Below are positions 56,041 through 64,000 of a stretch of 64,000 nt of DNA, piece after piece (position 1 is the stretch's first letter; the number at the start of each line of letters is the position of its first letter). The notes below the pieces were generated by a model. It was not told where the DNA came from, did no database searches, and saw nothing but the letters and a program-made list of their open reading frames with translations. The position numbers and the translations under genes were made by a program. Origin of the DNA: CAYLLD01 sp964425135. GTDB lineage: Bacteria > Pseudomonadota > Alphaproteobacteria > Rhodobacterales > Rhodobacteraceae. The stretch is taken from positions 1 through 64,000 of the forward strand of contig CAYRKW010000008.1 in the NCBI GenBank assembly GCA_964425135.1, in the 5' to 3' direction.

Positions 56041-58014
56041 TCAAGCGGTTTGTGCAGATGTGTCGCGTCGCGGGATCATCTCCCGCGCGTCCTCCGATTT
56101 CATCGGACGACCAAAGAGATACCCCTGCCCCACTTCGCATTCGAGCCCGCGAATAATCTCCGCCTGATATTCGGTCTCAATCCCCTCAACCACCAGCCGT
56201 TTGTGCAACCCCTTGGCAATGTTCACCAGCGAGCGGATCACCAGCTGGTTTTCCTCGGTTTCATCCAGATCACGGACAAAGCTCTGATCAATCTTGATGA
56301 AATCGAGATTGAGTTTGCGCAAGTAGGCAAAAGACGAATAGCCCGTCCCGAAATCATCGAGCGCAAGCCCGACACCAAGCGACTGCAACTCATCGAGTAT
56401 GCGCGTCGTTGTCCCCATATCCTCAATCAGCATGCTCTCGGTCACCTCGACAGTCACGTATTGCGGCGGAATTTTAGTCTGCTCAATGATCTCGCGCACC
56501 TGCTCGACCACTTGCGGTGAACGGAAATGGACCGAAGAGAAGTTTGTCGACATCTTTACCGGCGCATGCCCCATGGCGATCCAGGTCCCAAGCGTCTCGA
56601 GCGCTTTTCGAAAGCACCAAATGTCGAGATCAAGAATAAGCCCCGTGTCTTCGGCAACCGGTATAAATTCCCCCGGTGAGACAAAATTGCCTTCATGGGT
56701 CCAGCGCGCGAGCGCTTCAAAGCCGACAATCCCGCCTGTTTGCATGTCAATCTGCGGCTGGAAGGCAAGCCACAGATCGTCCATCTCAAGCGCATTCGCT
56801 AGATCCACTTCCATCTTCTTGCGCGCAGACACTTGCTCGGCCAATTCAGAATCGAAGAACGCATAGGTGTTCTTGCCGTTCGATTTCGACTTATAGAGCG
56901 CCACATCCGCCGCCCGTTGCAGCGCGCTGATGGATTTGGCCTCATGTTCCTTGACCATAGGCGAGTAGACAACGCCGATGCTCATGCTGGGGTTGATGAA
57001 CACATGCTCATATTCGACCCGCGCATTCACTTCGCGCAGAATTTCCTCGCAAAGCGCGGCTGTGCGCATCGAACTCATCTTCCCCGGAACAACAGCGGCA
57101 AATTCATCGCCGCCCAGCCGTGCCGCAAACCCGTCATGGCGCAGCAGCACCCGGTTCAAGCGCTTGCCAACCTGCGTGAGAACCGCATCGCCAACCGCAT
57201 GCCCATGCACATCATTGATGGTTTTGAAGTCATCGAGATCGCACAACAGTACCAGCAGCGACGGTTTATCCTTGATAATCCGCCCGGCTTCGGACCGGAA
57301 TTTGATCCGATTGGGCAGCCCGGTGAGCGTATCAAAATACGCCAGATATCCGGCGTGCTTTTCAGCCGCGCGCCACTTGATCTGCAACCGGTACTGGCTG
57401 CGCACAAAGATAACAGCAACGCAGGCCATCAGCGAGAAAAACGACATCCCACTGATTGCCGCAATCGCCAGCTTATCGAGCATCTCAACCTGGCGATCAA
57501 TCGTCTTGCTTTGCCGGATAAACTGGTCGGACACAAACCCCATCACCGTCTGACTGATCGCGTCTACCAACGACAGCGCCTGATCGCGCAACGAACCAAG
57601 CTGCTCACCACGCGCCACCAGCGTACGATCCCCCACCGAGATCAGACCAACCAACATGGTCAGCTGGTTATCAACACCAGAATTATCGGACTGCTCCACC
57701 CGCGTCTTGAGGCTTTCGGTGCGCACATAAAGATAATCGAGCGCGTCCTGAAGCCTGAGGCGCGTCTCCGGATCCACTTCTGATTTGTTGCGCAGACTGT
57801 TCAGCTCGACATTCACCCGCAGCAAATCGCGAACCGTCAGCAAACCATCAAGAAACACCTGCGATTGAATAAGGGCGGATTGGCTGCGGACTTGGTTGTA
57901 TTTCAAAGCCAAATATCCGCTCACCGCACCGCCCATTGCCAGGATGACGGCGATAATGCAAAGCGCAGTCGAAATGCGCTCCAGCCTCAGAAATTTGAAG
58001 AGTTTGGTGAACAT
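56041..58014 (-). CDS. GGDEF-EAL protein with periplasmic sensor region
   Basis: 657 residues. Membrane helices near 15-38 and 184-208 flank a mostly helical periplasmic region of about 145 residues. The GGDEF domain (about 225-390) has an intact RLGGDEFAAV site. The inhibitory I-site is altered: the RxxD position reads RHDG, with Asp shifted by one. The EAL domain (about 400-645) keeps GFEALARW, VEVTESM, LDDFGTGYSSFAYL, KIDQSFV and the late Glu in VVEGIET. It may therefore both make and degrade cyclic di-GMP, with degradation likely dominant. It starts 20 bases after a periplasmic protein gene that could be its sensor partner. Confidence 0.92.
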   Translation of the reverse strand: MFTKLFKFLRLERISTALCIIAVILAMGGAVSGYLALKYNQVRSQSALIQSQVFLDGLLTVRDLLRVNVELNSLRNKSEVDPETRLRLQDALDYLYVRTESLKTRVEQSDNSGVDNQLTMLVGLISVGDRTLVARGEQLGSLRDQALSLVDAISQTVMGFVSDQFIRQSKTIDRQVEMLDKLAIAAISGMSFFSLMACVAVIFVRSQYRLQIKWRAAEKHAGYLAYFDTLTGLPNRIKFRSEAGRIIKDKPSLLVLLCDLDDFKTINDVHGHAVGDAVLTQVGKRLNRVLLRHDGFAARLGGDEFAAVVPGKMSSMRTAALCEEILREVNARVEYEHVFINPSMSIGVVYSPMVKEHEAKSISALQRAADVALYKSKSNGKNTYAFFDSELAEQVSARKKMEVDLANALEMDDLWLAFQPQIDMQTGGIVGFEALARWTHEGNFVSPGEFIPVAEDTGLILDLDIWCFRKALETLGTWIAMGHAPVKMSTNFSSVHFRSPQVVEQVREIIEQTKIPPQYVTVEVTESMLIEDMGTTTRILDELQSLGVGLALDDFGTGYSSFAYLRKLNLDFIKIDQSFVRDLDETEENQLVIRSLVNIAKGLHKRLVVEGIETEYQAEIIRGLECEVGQGYLFGRPMKSEDAREMIPRRDTSAQTA

Positions 58015-58034
58015 CTATAGAGGCGCAATGCCGA

Positions 58035-58535
58035 TTAGTTCACCGCCTCTATGCGCTCAGCCATCCAGACCCAGTTGCTGGCCATGTGACCGGCACCCGC
58101 CTCCGCATCCGCACTCATCGGCAACACGAACTGGATCGGCCCGCGATTACGCCGCGAATGCGGGGCTCCATTGACCCGTGTTGCAACCAGTACTTCCCAA
58201 TTCATCCAGATATCGCGATTGATCTCAACCGCATACCCGTTTTCGGCAATCACACGAATTTGCTGGGCGTCTTCAAGCCCGTTTTGCGACAGAACATCAC
58301 GCAGCAGCACCCCCTCGAACACCGCCGGCGTCTCGCGCCATGGCGTGATTGTGGTCATGCGCCGCGCGCCAATCTTCTCCAGTGAAGCCGGGTCATAGAT
58401 GTGTGCCCCATCAACACCAACGACGGTGAGAAAAGCGCGATGATGGGGGATCGGGTCCAGCGTCACGGGCTGCGTTTCAGCCCAGGCAAATGGTGAGATT
58501 GCAACGGTCAGAACGGCGGCGATTAAGGCTTTCAT
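58035..58535 (-). CDS. Periplasmic protein with molybdopterin-oxidoreductase-like (PF00174-type) fold
   Basis: About 166 residues from the ATG at 58535 (AAGGTG seven bases upstream). A signal peptide ends AFAWA|ETQ or close to it. The mature domain shows PAVFEGVLLRDVLSQNG and ENGYAVEINRD, the pattern of small proteins with the sulfite-oxidase molybdopterin-binding fold. There is no cysteine anywhere, so the usual Mo-ligating Cys is missing and catalysis by a Mo centre is unlikely. The downstream gene, 20 bases away, encodes a GGDEF-EAL protein, suggesting a ligand-sensing partner. Confidence 0.72.
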   Translation of the reverse strand: MKALIAAVLTVAISPFAWAETQPVTLDPIPHHRAFLTVVGVDGAHIYDPASLEKIGARRMTTITPWRETPAVFEGVLLRDVLSQNGLEDAQQIRVIAENGYAVEINRDIWMNWEVLVATRVNGAPHSRRNRGPIQFVLPMSADAEAGAGHMASNWVWMAERIEAVN

Positions 58536-58676
58536 GATAGGCACCTTTTTCAAGTGAAACAGATACCGCCACTATGCGCAGGCTTGGTTGGAAAAGGGCT
58601 AAGCGTGCGCCGACATTTTTGAAAAACTACTGAAAATTATATTCAAAACGAGGGCAATTCGCGCCAGACAGCCGCA

Positions 58677-59453
58677 TCACCGCCCCAAATATTTCGGCGG
58701 ACGTTTTGCCATAAACGCACTCACGCCTTCGATAAAATCGCGGGTCTTTCCTGCCTTGCCCTGCAACTCCGCTTCCAGCGCAAGCTGCTGGGTCAGATCA
58801 TTGTCGCAGCTTTTTCGCAGCACTTGTTTGATCAGCCCATAGCCTGCCGTTGGACCTTGCGCGAGCTGTCGCGCGCGTTTCTCAATCTCACCGTCAAATT
58901 CACCATCTGGCACCGCGGCCCAGATCATCCCCCAGTTACTCGCATCCGTTGCAGAAATGGGCTCAGCAAAAAGCGCCGCCCCCATCGCCTTGGCAAAGCC
59001 CATCTGGCGTGGCAGCCAGTAAGACCCGCCCGCATCCGGGACCAGCCCAATGCGTGCAAAGGCCTGAATGAAGATCGCCGATTCGGTTGCAATCACAATG
59101 TCATGGGCAAGCGCCAGATTGGCCCCCGCACCAGCCGCCGGTCCATTGACCGCTGCAATGGTCGGGATAGAACAGTTGTAAATCGCCATCAAAAGCGGCT
59201 CATATTCCTCCCTCAAGGTTCGCTCAAGATCGATATCTCCGGCGTTTTTGCGATCCCCCAAGTCTTGCCCCGAGCAAAAACCGCGCCCCTCGCCGCGCAT
59301 GATCAGCACCCGTGCCTCTCGTTGCGCGCGCTCGACCGCATGCAGCAATTCCATCCGCATCTGCGAGTTCAGCCCATTCATCACCTCTGGGCGATTGAGC
59401 ATGATAAGCGCAATATCATCTTCAACAGCGTAAGTGATCATCTCATAAGTCAT
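58677..59453 (-). CDS. paaG: Enoyl-CoA hydratase/isomerase family protein, PaaG-like
   Basis: About 258 residues from the ATG at 59453, with GAGG eight bases upstream. It is a crotonase-fold enzyme. Oxyanion-hole stretches RGEGRGFCSGQDL and AAVNGPAAGAGANLALAHD are present, as is ARIGLVPDAGGSYWLPR. The Asp in GLVPDAGG, rather than Glu, points to the PaaG-type isomerase branch of phenylacetate degradation. No other paa gene is near, so the substrate is uncertain. Confidence 0.83.
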   Translation of the reverse strand: MTYEMITYAVEDDIALIMLNRPEVMNGLNSQMRMELLHAVERAQREARVLIMRGEGRGFCSGQDLGDRKNAGDIDLERTLREEYEPLLMAIYNCSIPTIAAVNGPAAGAGANLALAHDIVIATESAIFIQAFARIGLVPDAGGSYWLPRQMGFAKAMGAALFAEPISATDASNWGMIWAAVPDGEFDGEIEKRARQLAQGPTAGYGLIKQVLRKSCDNDLTQQLALEAELQGKAGKTRDFIEGVSAFMAKRPPKYLGR

Positions 59454-59611
59454 TGCAGCAGCCTCAAAGGTCAGGATCAGGTCAATCCTTTGGTTAAAGC
59501 ACAGGGACACGTGTCGTAAACGTAAATATTCGCGAACACGTGGCGATCATCACAGAGTTATAGGCCAAACCAACCCATATTGAAGCGGTTTCGAGTAGAC
59601 CAGAGGTAAAT

Positions 59612-59809
59612 ATGATGCTGACCAACAGCCTGAATACCCCGAGTGCCCATAATCCGTCTCCCAAAGGGGCGGACACGCCGGAGACGCCGGATGTCAGTCT
59701 GGAAGCGTGGCGTGAATGGACGGAAAATCTGATCCTGAATGCAAAACTCGATCAGGACAGCCACTTTGATCTTATTCGCTCTTGGACAAGGCTATCGCAT
59801 TTTTTGTGA
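59612..59809 (+). CDS. Possible small protein, 65 residues
   Basis: An ATG preceded by AGAGGT opens a 65-residue frame. The second half (SLEAWREWTENLILNAKLDQ onwards) looks like an amphipathic helical protein, while the first half is Pro/Ser/Thr-rich. It converges with ccmH, with eight bases between the stops. No family is recognised. The compositional look and ribosome-binding site support it, but it could be spurious. Confidence 0.45.
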   Translation: MMLTNSLNTPSAHNPSPKGADTPETPDVSLEAWREWTENLILNAKLDQDSHFDLIRSWTRLSHFL

Positions 59810-59817
59810 GATCAGGA

Positions 59818-60270
59818 TCATCCACGCTCTTCGTTTGCGAGGAGCGCATCAAGTTCAGCCTGTTCATCGGCGCTCAACGTCGTTGCCTGCGCGCGTCTGG
59901 ATCGAAGCGTTGTCGCAGCAATTCCCACGCCGGCCAAGAGCAAAAACGGCCCGGAAAGCCACAACAGTAATGTCGCCCCGCCAAACTTCGGTTGCATCCG
60001 CACATGCTCGCCATATCGCTCGACAAAATAGGCCACGACATCCGCATCGCTCTCACCAGCGCTCAACCGCTCACGCACGATAATGCGTGCGGTCTTGGCC
60101 CAGGCCGCGTTTGACGAGGCAATCGACTCGCTCTGGCACTTCACACAGCGGATTTGTTCATCGAGCGCCTGTGCCCGTGCCTCCAGAACCGGATCAGCCA
60201 GCATCTCGTCAGGCTCCACCGCAAAGGCCGACACCGACAGACACATCCATATGAGAAAAATACGCATCAT
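59818..60270 (-). CDS. ccmH: Cytochrome c maturation protein CcmH
   Basis: 150 residues. A signal peptide is followed by the thiol-redox motif IRCVKCQSESIASSNA (Cys pair about residues 37-40), which reduces apocytochrome c for haem attachment. One C-terminal membrane helix is near 105-127. The start overlaps the ccmF stop by four bases. Only ccmF and ccmH are in this cluster; other ccm genes must lie elsewhere. Confidence 0.94.
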   Translation of the reverse strand: MMRIFLIWMCLSVSAFAVEPDEMLADPVLEARAQALDEQIRCVKCQSESIASSNAAWAKTARIIVRERLSAGESDADVVAYFVERYGEHVRMQPKFGGATLLLWLSGPFLLLAGVGIAATTLRSRRAQATTLSADEQAELDALLANEERG

Positions 60271-62246
60271 TCGGCAGGCACCGCCGCTTTGACCGGGCGG
60301 CTTTTGGCAACGCCGACACGGTATCGCCTGTCCGTGAGGCTAATCAACCCGCCCAGTGACATCACAATCGATCCGAGCCAAATCCAGTTCGAATACGGCT
60401 TTACATAGGTCCAAACCGCCCAGCCGCCGCCCGCCTGCGGATCGCCCAGCACCACATAAACGTCGCGCGTGACGCCAATATCAATCGCAGCCTCGGTCGT
60501 TGGCATACTCTGAACCGGATAGAACCGTTTCTCAGGCGTCAAAACCGCGATCTCCCGCCCGCCTTTGGCCAGCGTAAACTGCCCCATTTGCGACGTGTAA
60601 TTCGGCCCCGAAATCTCTTGGACGCCCTCAAATGTCACCTCGTAGCCGCCAAGCTCAATGACGTCACCGATTTGCGCAACGCGCGTATCTTTCTGCTCCA
60701 GCGCCGTGATCATCGTGATGCCGAAGATCGTCAGCCCAAAGCCGATATGCGCGACCATCTTGCCGTATTCCGCACGCGGCAGACCGGCCAGACGCCGCAT
60801 CGAATGGCCGAAGGGAATTTTTGTCAGCTTGATCCGCGATCCCAGATCAGCAAGCGTTCCGAAGATCACCCAAGCCGCCAGGATCATCCCAATCGGCGCC
60901 ATAATGCTGCGCCCCGTGGTTAGCGCATAAACCAGCGCACCAAGCGCCAGTGACAGTGCAATCGCACCCCACATCGGCGCCATCGCCCGCCCGATCTGCG
61001 CGCGCTTCCACGATAGCGCCCCGCCGATGGGCAACAGCATCGCCAGCACGATCATAAACGGCGTGAAGGCGACGTTGAAAAACGGCGGGCCGACCGAAAC
61101 CTTGATGCCCCAGAACATCTCCGCAACCACCGGCCACATGGTGCCCGCAAAGACAACAGCGGCCGAGACCGACAGCAAAAGGTTGTTCATCACCAGCCCC
61201 GCCTCCCGCGAGATCGGTGCAAAAATGCCCTTCGCCTCCAACTCACTCGCCCGGATCGCATAAAGCGTCAGTGCGCCGCCCACGAACACGAACAAAATGC
61301 CCAGAATGAAATTCCCGCGCGTCGGATCGGTGGCAAACGCATGCACGCTCGTCAGCAAACCGGAGCGAACGATAAACGTGCCGATCAGCGAGAAGGAAAA
61401 CGCCAGGATCGCCAGCAAGATTGTCCAGCTTTTCAGCGCCTCTCGCTTCTCCACCACAATCGCAGAATGCAACAGCGCCGCCGAGATCAGCCACGGCATA
61501 AAGCTCGCATTTTCCACCGGATCCCAGAACCACCAGCCGCCCCAGCCAAGCTCATAATACGCCCACCAGGACCCAAGCGCGATCCCGATTGTGAGAAACA
61601 GCCATGCCGCAAGTGTCCAGGGCCGCACCCAGCGCGCCCACGCTGCATCCACACGGCCTTCGATCAGCGCGGCAACTGCAAAAGAAAACGCCATCGAGAG
61701 GCCAACATAGCCCAGATACAAAAACGGTGGATGGAACGCGAGACCGGGGTCTTGCAGCAGCGGATTGAGATCATTCCCGTCAAAGGGGGGATTGTCGAGC
61801 CGCAAAAACGGGTTGGAGGTGAACAGCATGAACGCAAAAAACGCCACAGCAATCGACGCCTGCACCGCAAGCACCCGCGCCTTGAGCGTGGCCGGCAGGT
61901 TGTCCCCCCACCACGCCACCATCGCCCCAAAAAGCGTCAGGATCAGCACCCACAGCAAGAGCGAGCCTTCGTGATTGCCCCATGTGCCGGAGATTTTGTA
62001 GAGCATCGGCTTGGCGGAATGCGAGTTGTTCGCGACCAGCGCTAGCGAGAAATCCGAGATAATGAAGGCCTGCATAAGCGCCGCAAAGCCAAAGAGCGTC
62101 AGCAAAAACTGCACATTGGCCGTTGGAATTGCCACCGCCATCCAATTGCTCCACCGCTTTTGCGCACCAATCAGCGGGACGATCATTTGCACAATCGCGG
62201 CGAGAAAAGCGACGATCAGTGCAAAATGGCCTAGCTCAGCAATCAT
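60267..62246 (-). CDS. ccmF: Cytochrome c maturation haem lyase CcmF
   Basis: About 659 residues from the ATG at 62246 (MIAELGHFALIVAF), with GGAGAGAC upstream. It is a polytopic haem lyase that receives haem from CcmE and joins it to apocytochrome c with CcmH. The periplasmic WWD domain is WGGWWFWDPVENASFMPWL. About 13-15 membrane helices and conserved His residues (for example GNHEGSLLLW) are seen. It is translationally coupled to ccmH. Confidence 0.96.
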   Translation of the reverse strand: MIAELGHFALIVAFLAAIVQMIVPLIGAQKRWSNWMAVAIPTANVQFLLTLFGFAALMQAFIISDFSLALVANNSHSAKPMLYKISGTWGNHEGSLLLWVLILTLFGAMVAWWGDNLPATLKARVLAVQASIAVAFFAFMLFTSNPFLRLDNPPFDGNDLNPLLQDPGLAFHPPFLYLGYVGLSMAFSFAVAALIEGRVDAAWARWVRPWTLAAWLFLTIGIALGSWWAYYELGWGGWWFWDPVENASFMPWLISAALLHSAIVVEKREALKSWTILLAILAFSFSLIGTFIVRSGLLTSVHAFATDPTRGNFILGILFVFVGGALTLYAIRASELEAKGIFAPISREAGLVMNNLLLSVSAAVVFAGTMWPVVAEMFWGIKVSVGPPFFNVAFTPFMIVLAMLLPIGGALSWKRAQIGRAMAPMWGAIALSLALGALVYALTTGRSIMAPIGMILAAWVIFGTLADLGSRIKLTKIPFGHSMRRLAGLPRAEYGKMVAHIGFGLTIFGITMITALEQKDTRVAQIGDVIELGGYEVTFEGVQEISGPNYTSQMGQFTLAKGGREIAVLTPEKRFYPVQSMPTTEAAIDIGVTRDVYVVLGDPQAGGGWAVWTYVKPYSNWIWLGSIVMSLGGLISLTDRRYRVGVAKSRPVKAAVPAE

Positions 62247-62329
62247 CGGGGTCTCTCCTGCATCTTTCCTCGGTAACATAGAGCGGTGGCGCAGGTGTAC
62301 AATTGACAATTCTGTCACGCCCAAGCGTG

Positions 62330-63235
62330 TTACGCCGCAAGCCCTCGTTGCACCGCCACGATCCCCGCCCCGATCAGACCACCATCGCGCACAAATTCGC
62401 CCGGCTTGATCAAAACCTCCGGAAATTCTGCGTTTGTGCGTTCGCGCACCGCGACATCGAGCGCTGCGATCAACTCAGATGCATTCGATAGCCCGCCACC
62501 CACCGGAATAACCTGCGGCCCTAGCGTGTTGACCAGCATCGAGAGGGGGCGCGAGACCAAATCAAGATACACCTCGACAGTCTTGCTTTCCGCCGCACCG
62601 TCGTTCATCCAACCTTTGGTGATCTCCAGACTGGGCAAACGCGCGCCATGCAGCGCGTGGTGGATATGCTCTAGCCCCCGCGCAGATCCGATCACATCCA
62701 AACAGCCCGATCGCCCACACCCACAAGGCAACGGTGGTGTGTCGTATCCGCCGGGGCCATGACTGAAAATAGATCCATGCCCCCATTCTCCCGTGACACC
62801 GCCCACACCGCGCAACAACTGGCCGTTGGCAACGATACCGCCCCCAACGCCTGATCCCAGAATGATCGCAAAGACCGTCGGGGCACCTTTTCCAGCCCCG
62901 TGATGCGCCTCCGCCAGCGCAAAACAGTCAGCATCATTGGTAACATGAACCGGCTTGCCCAGATGCTCTGACAACTCATCCGCAAAGAGCCGCCCGTGAA
63001 CACACGGCAGATTGGCGACATTCGCGCGACCATCGCTCGGATCATAAGAGCCGGTGATCGAGATTGAGACCGCATCCCCGACGGTTTGCGAAACGCCCGT
63101 CGCAATCGCCTCGCGAAACGCCGCCCAATCCTCGCTTGGCACCGGACAGCGTCCAGCCTCTGCAACCATTCCATCGCCATCAAGCGCGCCATAGCGCAAA
63201 AAGGTTCCACCAATGTCAAAACACGTGACGGTCAT
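62330..63235 (-). CDS. ROK-family sugar kinase
   Basis: About 301 residues from the ATG at 63235. The ATP-binding DIGGTFLRYGAL lies at 7-18, and NDADCFALAEAHHG and ILGSGVGGGIVANG are typical of ROK kinases. The zinc-binding ROK signature is CGCGRSGCLDVIGSARG. The sequence is closest to N-acetylglucosamine/fructokinase-type ROK members, but the sugar cannot be named. No HTH domain is present, so it is an enzyme rather than a ROK repressor. It is divergent from the beta-keto acid cleavage gene, with a 143-base intergenic space. Confidence 0.88.
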   Translation of the reverse strand: MTVTCFDIGGTFLRYGALDGDGMVAEAGRCPVPSEDWAAFREAIATGVSQTVGDAVSISITGSYDPSDGRANVANLPCVHGRLFADELSEHLGKPVHVTNDADCFALAEAHHGAGKGAPTVFAIILGSGVGGGIVANGQLLRGVGGVTGEWGHGSIFSHGPGGYDTPPLPCGCGRSGCLDVIGSARGLEHIHHALHGARLPSLEITKGWMNDGAAESKTVEVYLDLVSRPLSMLVNTLGPQVIPVGGGLSNASELIAALDVAVRERTNAEFPEVLIKPGEFVRDGGLIGAGIVAVQRGLAA

Positions 63236-63378
63236 AGCACTGCACCATTCAAGATTAAGTACCGCGCGCTTAATAGCAAAATCGGTGATGACGCAAGCCC
63301 TGTGCAATGGGTCGCTTTTTCGTGTTTCATTTCCGCTGCTGCCTGCTTAACACTTCTGAAAACAACAGGGATACGACG

Positions 63379-64000
63379 ATGCCACTTCGCATGAATACTG
63401 AGGTGTTTATCACCTGCGCCATCACTGGCTCCGGTGGCACGCAAGATCGCTCCCCCCATGTTCCGCGCTCGCCCGAAGAGATCGCCAACAGCGCGCTGGC
63501 CGCCGCCAAAGCCGGCGCTGCGGTGGTCCATTGCCATGTGCGCGATCCCGAAACAGGCGCACCGTCTCGCGATCTGAAGCTCTACCGCGAAGTGACCGAC
63601 CGCATCCGCGCTTTTGACACGGACATGGTGCTCAATCTGACCGCCGGCATGGGCGGCGATATGGTCTTTGGCAAGCCGTCCAACCCAATGCCGCCCGTGG
63701 ACGGCACCGATATGGCGAGCGCGGCGGACCGTGTGGCCCATATCGCCGAGTGCCTGCCGGAGATTTGCACGCTCGATTGCGGCACCATGAATTTCGCCGA
63801 GGCCGATTATGTGATGACCAACACACCCGGCATGCTGGAGGCGATGGGCAAGATGATGACCGATCTGGGCGTCAAGCCGGAGATCGAAGCCTTCGATACA
63901 GGACATCTGTGGTTCGCCAAGAAACTCGTCGAGGACGGCATTTTGGACAGCCCCGCGCTCGTGCAGCTCTGTATGGGCGTGCCATGGGGCGCTCCCGATG
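63379..64000 (+). CDS. Beta-keto acid cleavage enzyme (BKACE, DUF849), 5' part
   Basis: The first 207 codons of a gene that runs off the window. The TIM-barrel zinc enzyme family cleaves beta-keto acids with acetyl-CoA. Conserved parts are EVFITCAITGSGGT (substrate-site loop), VVHCHVRDPETG with the two zinc His residues, LNLTAGMGGDM and EAFDTGHL. In Roseobacter relatives such genes often belong to carnitine degradation, but a different beta-keto acid is possible without the downstream genes. AGGGATACG precedes the ATG. Confidence 0.88.
   Translation, partial: MPLRMNTEVFITCAITGSGGTQDRSPHVPRSPEEIANSALAAAKAGAAVVHCHVRDPETGAPSRDLKLYREVTDRIRAFDTDMVLNLTAGMGGDMVFGKPSNPMPPVDGTDMASAADRVAHIAECLPEICTLDCGTMNFAEADYVMTNTPGMLEAMGKMMTDLGVKPEIEAFDTGHLWFAKKLVEDGILDSPALVQLCMGVPWGAPD

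Noticed and set aside
55832..56140. 102-codon frame between nuoA and the GGDEF-EAL gene.
   Set aside because: It overlaps the end of the GGDEF-EAL gene, has no ribosome-binding site at its start and no recognisable sequence; only its last 20 codons, from an internal ATG, look faintly protein-like.

Overview
The window looks like a chromosomal segment of a Roseobacter-group alphaproteobacterium (Rhodobacterales). The reasons are its GC-rich coding bias, the leuA-mreBCD-mrdA-rodA, tatABC and surE-pcm-nlpD neighbourhoods, and a large nuo cluster interrupted by small extra genes and ending in birA, as described for Paracoccus and Rhodobacter. One run of exactly 100 N (52015-52114) shows it is a draft assembly. 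Almost everything is core metabolism and envelope biology. I see no prophage, insertion sequence, CRISPR array, rRNA or convincing tRNA.

Layout. 1-6 kb: NAD synthetase, an exported protein made of MORN repeats, and an iron-sulfur photolyase/cryptochrome coupled to a short-chain dehydrogenase. 6-13.5 kb: leuA behind a leucine-rich leader peptide, then the cell-elongation operon mreB-mreC-mreD-mrdA-rodA. 13.6-17.1 kb: a hydroxyacid dehydrogenase, a 54-residue protein divergent from a LysR regulator, and an MscS-type channel. 17.2-23.2 kb: tpiA-surE-pcm-nlpD, converging on the tatA-tatB-tatC-ATPase operon. 23.2-27.2 kb: a structured non-coding element, an NTF2-like protein, an orphan ABC ATPase, a reductase-like protein and an orphan BrnA-like protein. 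27.3-33 kb: prfC, ferredoxin-NADP reductase, an RhlE-type helicase and nhaA.

33-55.8 kb is one long leftward operon, nuoA-B-C-D-E-F-G-H-I-J-K-L-M-N followed by birA, coaX and rnj. Ten additional genes lie between the complex I genes: small lipoproteins and periplasmic proteins, a DUF3291 protein, a methyltransferase-like protein, a short membrane protein, and a helix-hairpin-helix protein whose C-terminus duplicates a C-terminal extension of NuoE. 56-64 kb: a GGDEF-EAL protein paired with a small periplasmic pterin-binding-fold protein, an enoyl-CoA hydratase, ccmH-ccmF, a ROK-family sugar kinase, and the first part of a beta-keto acid cleavage enzyme.

The observations most worth a second look are: (1) the leuA leader, whose Leu-codon run is perfectly complementary to the leuA Shine-Dalgarno region, with a strong hairpin between them and no U-tract; (2) a multi-hairpin RNA element on the minus strand upstream of tatA, ending in a textbook terminator, whose stems contain G-U pairs that only work when the minus strand is transcribed; (3) the periplasmic-sensor plus GGDEF-EAL pair; and (4) the duplicated domain and embedded envelope genes of the nuo cluster.
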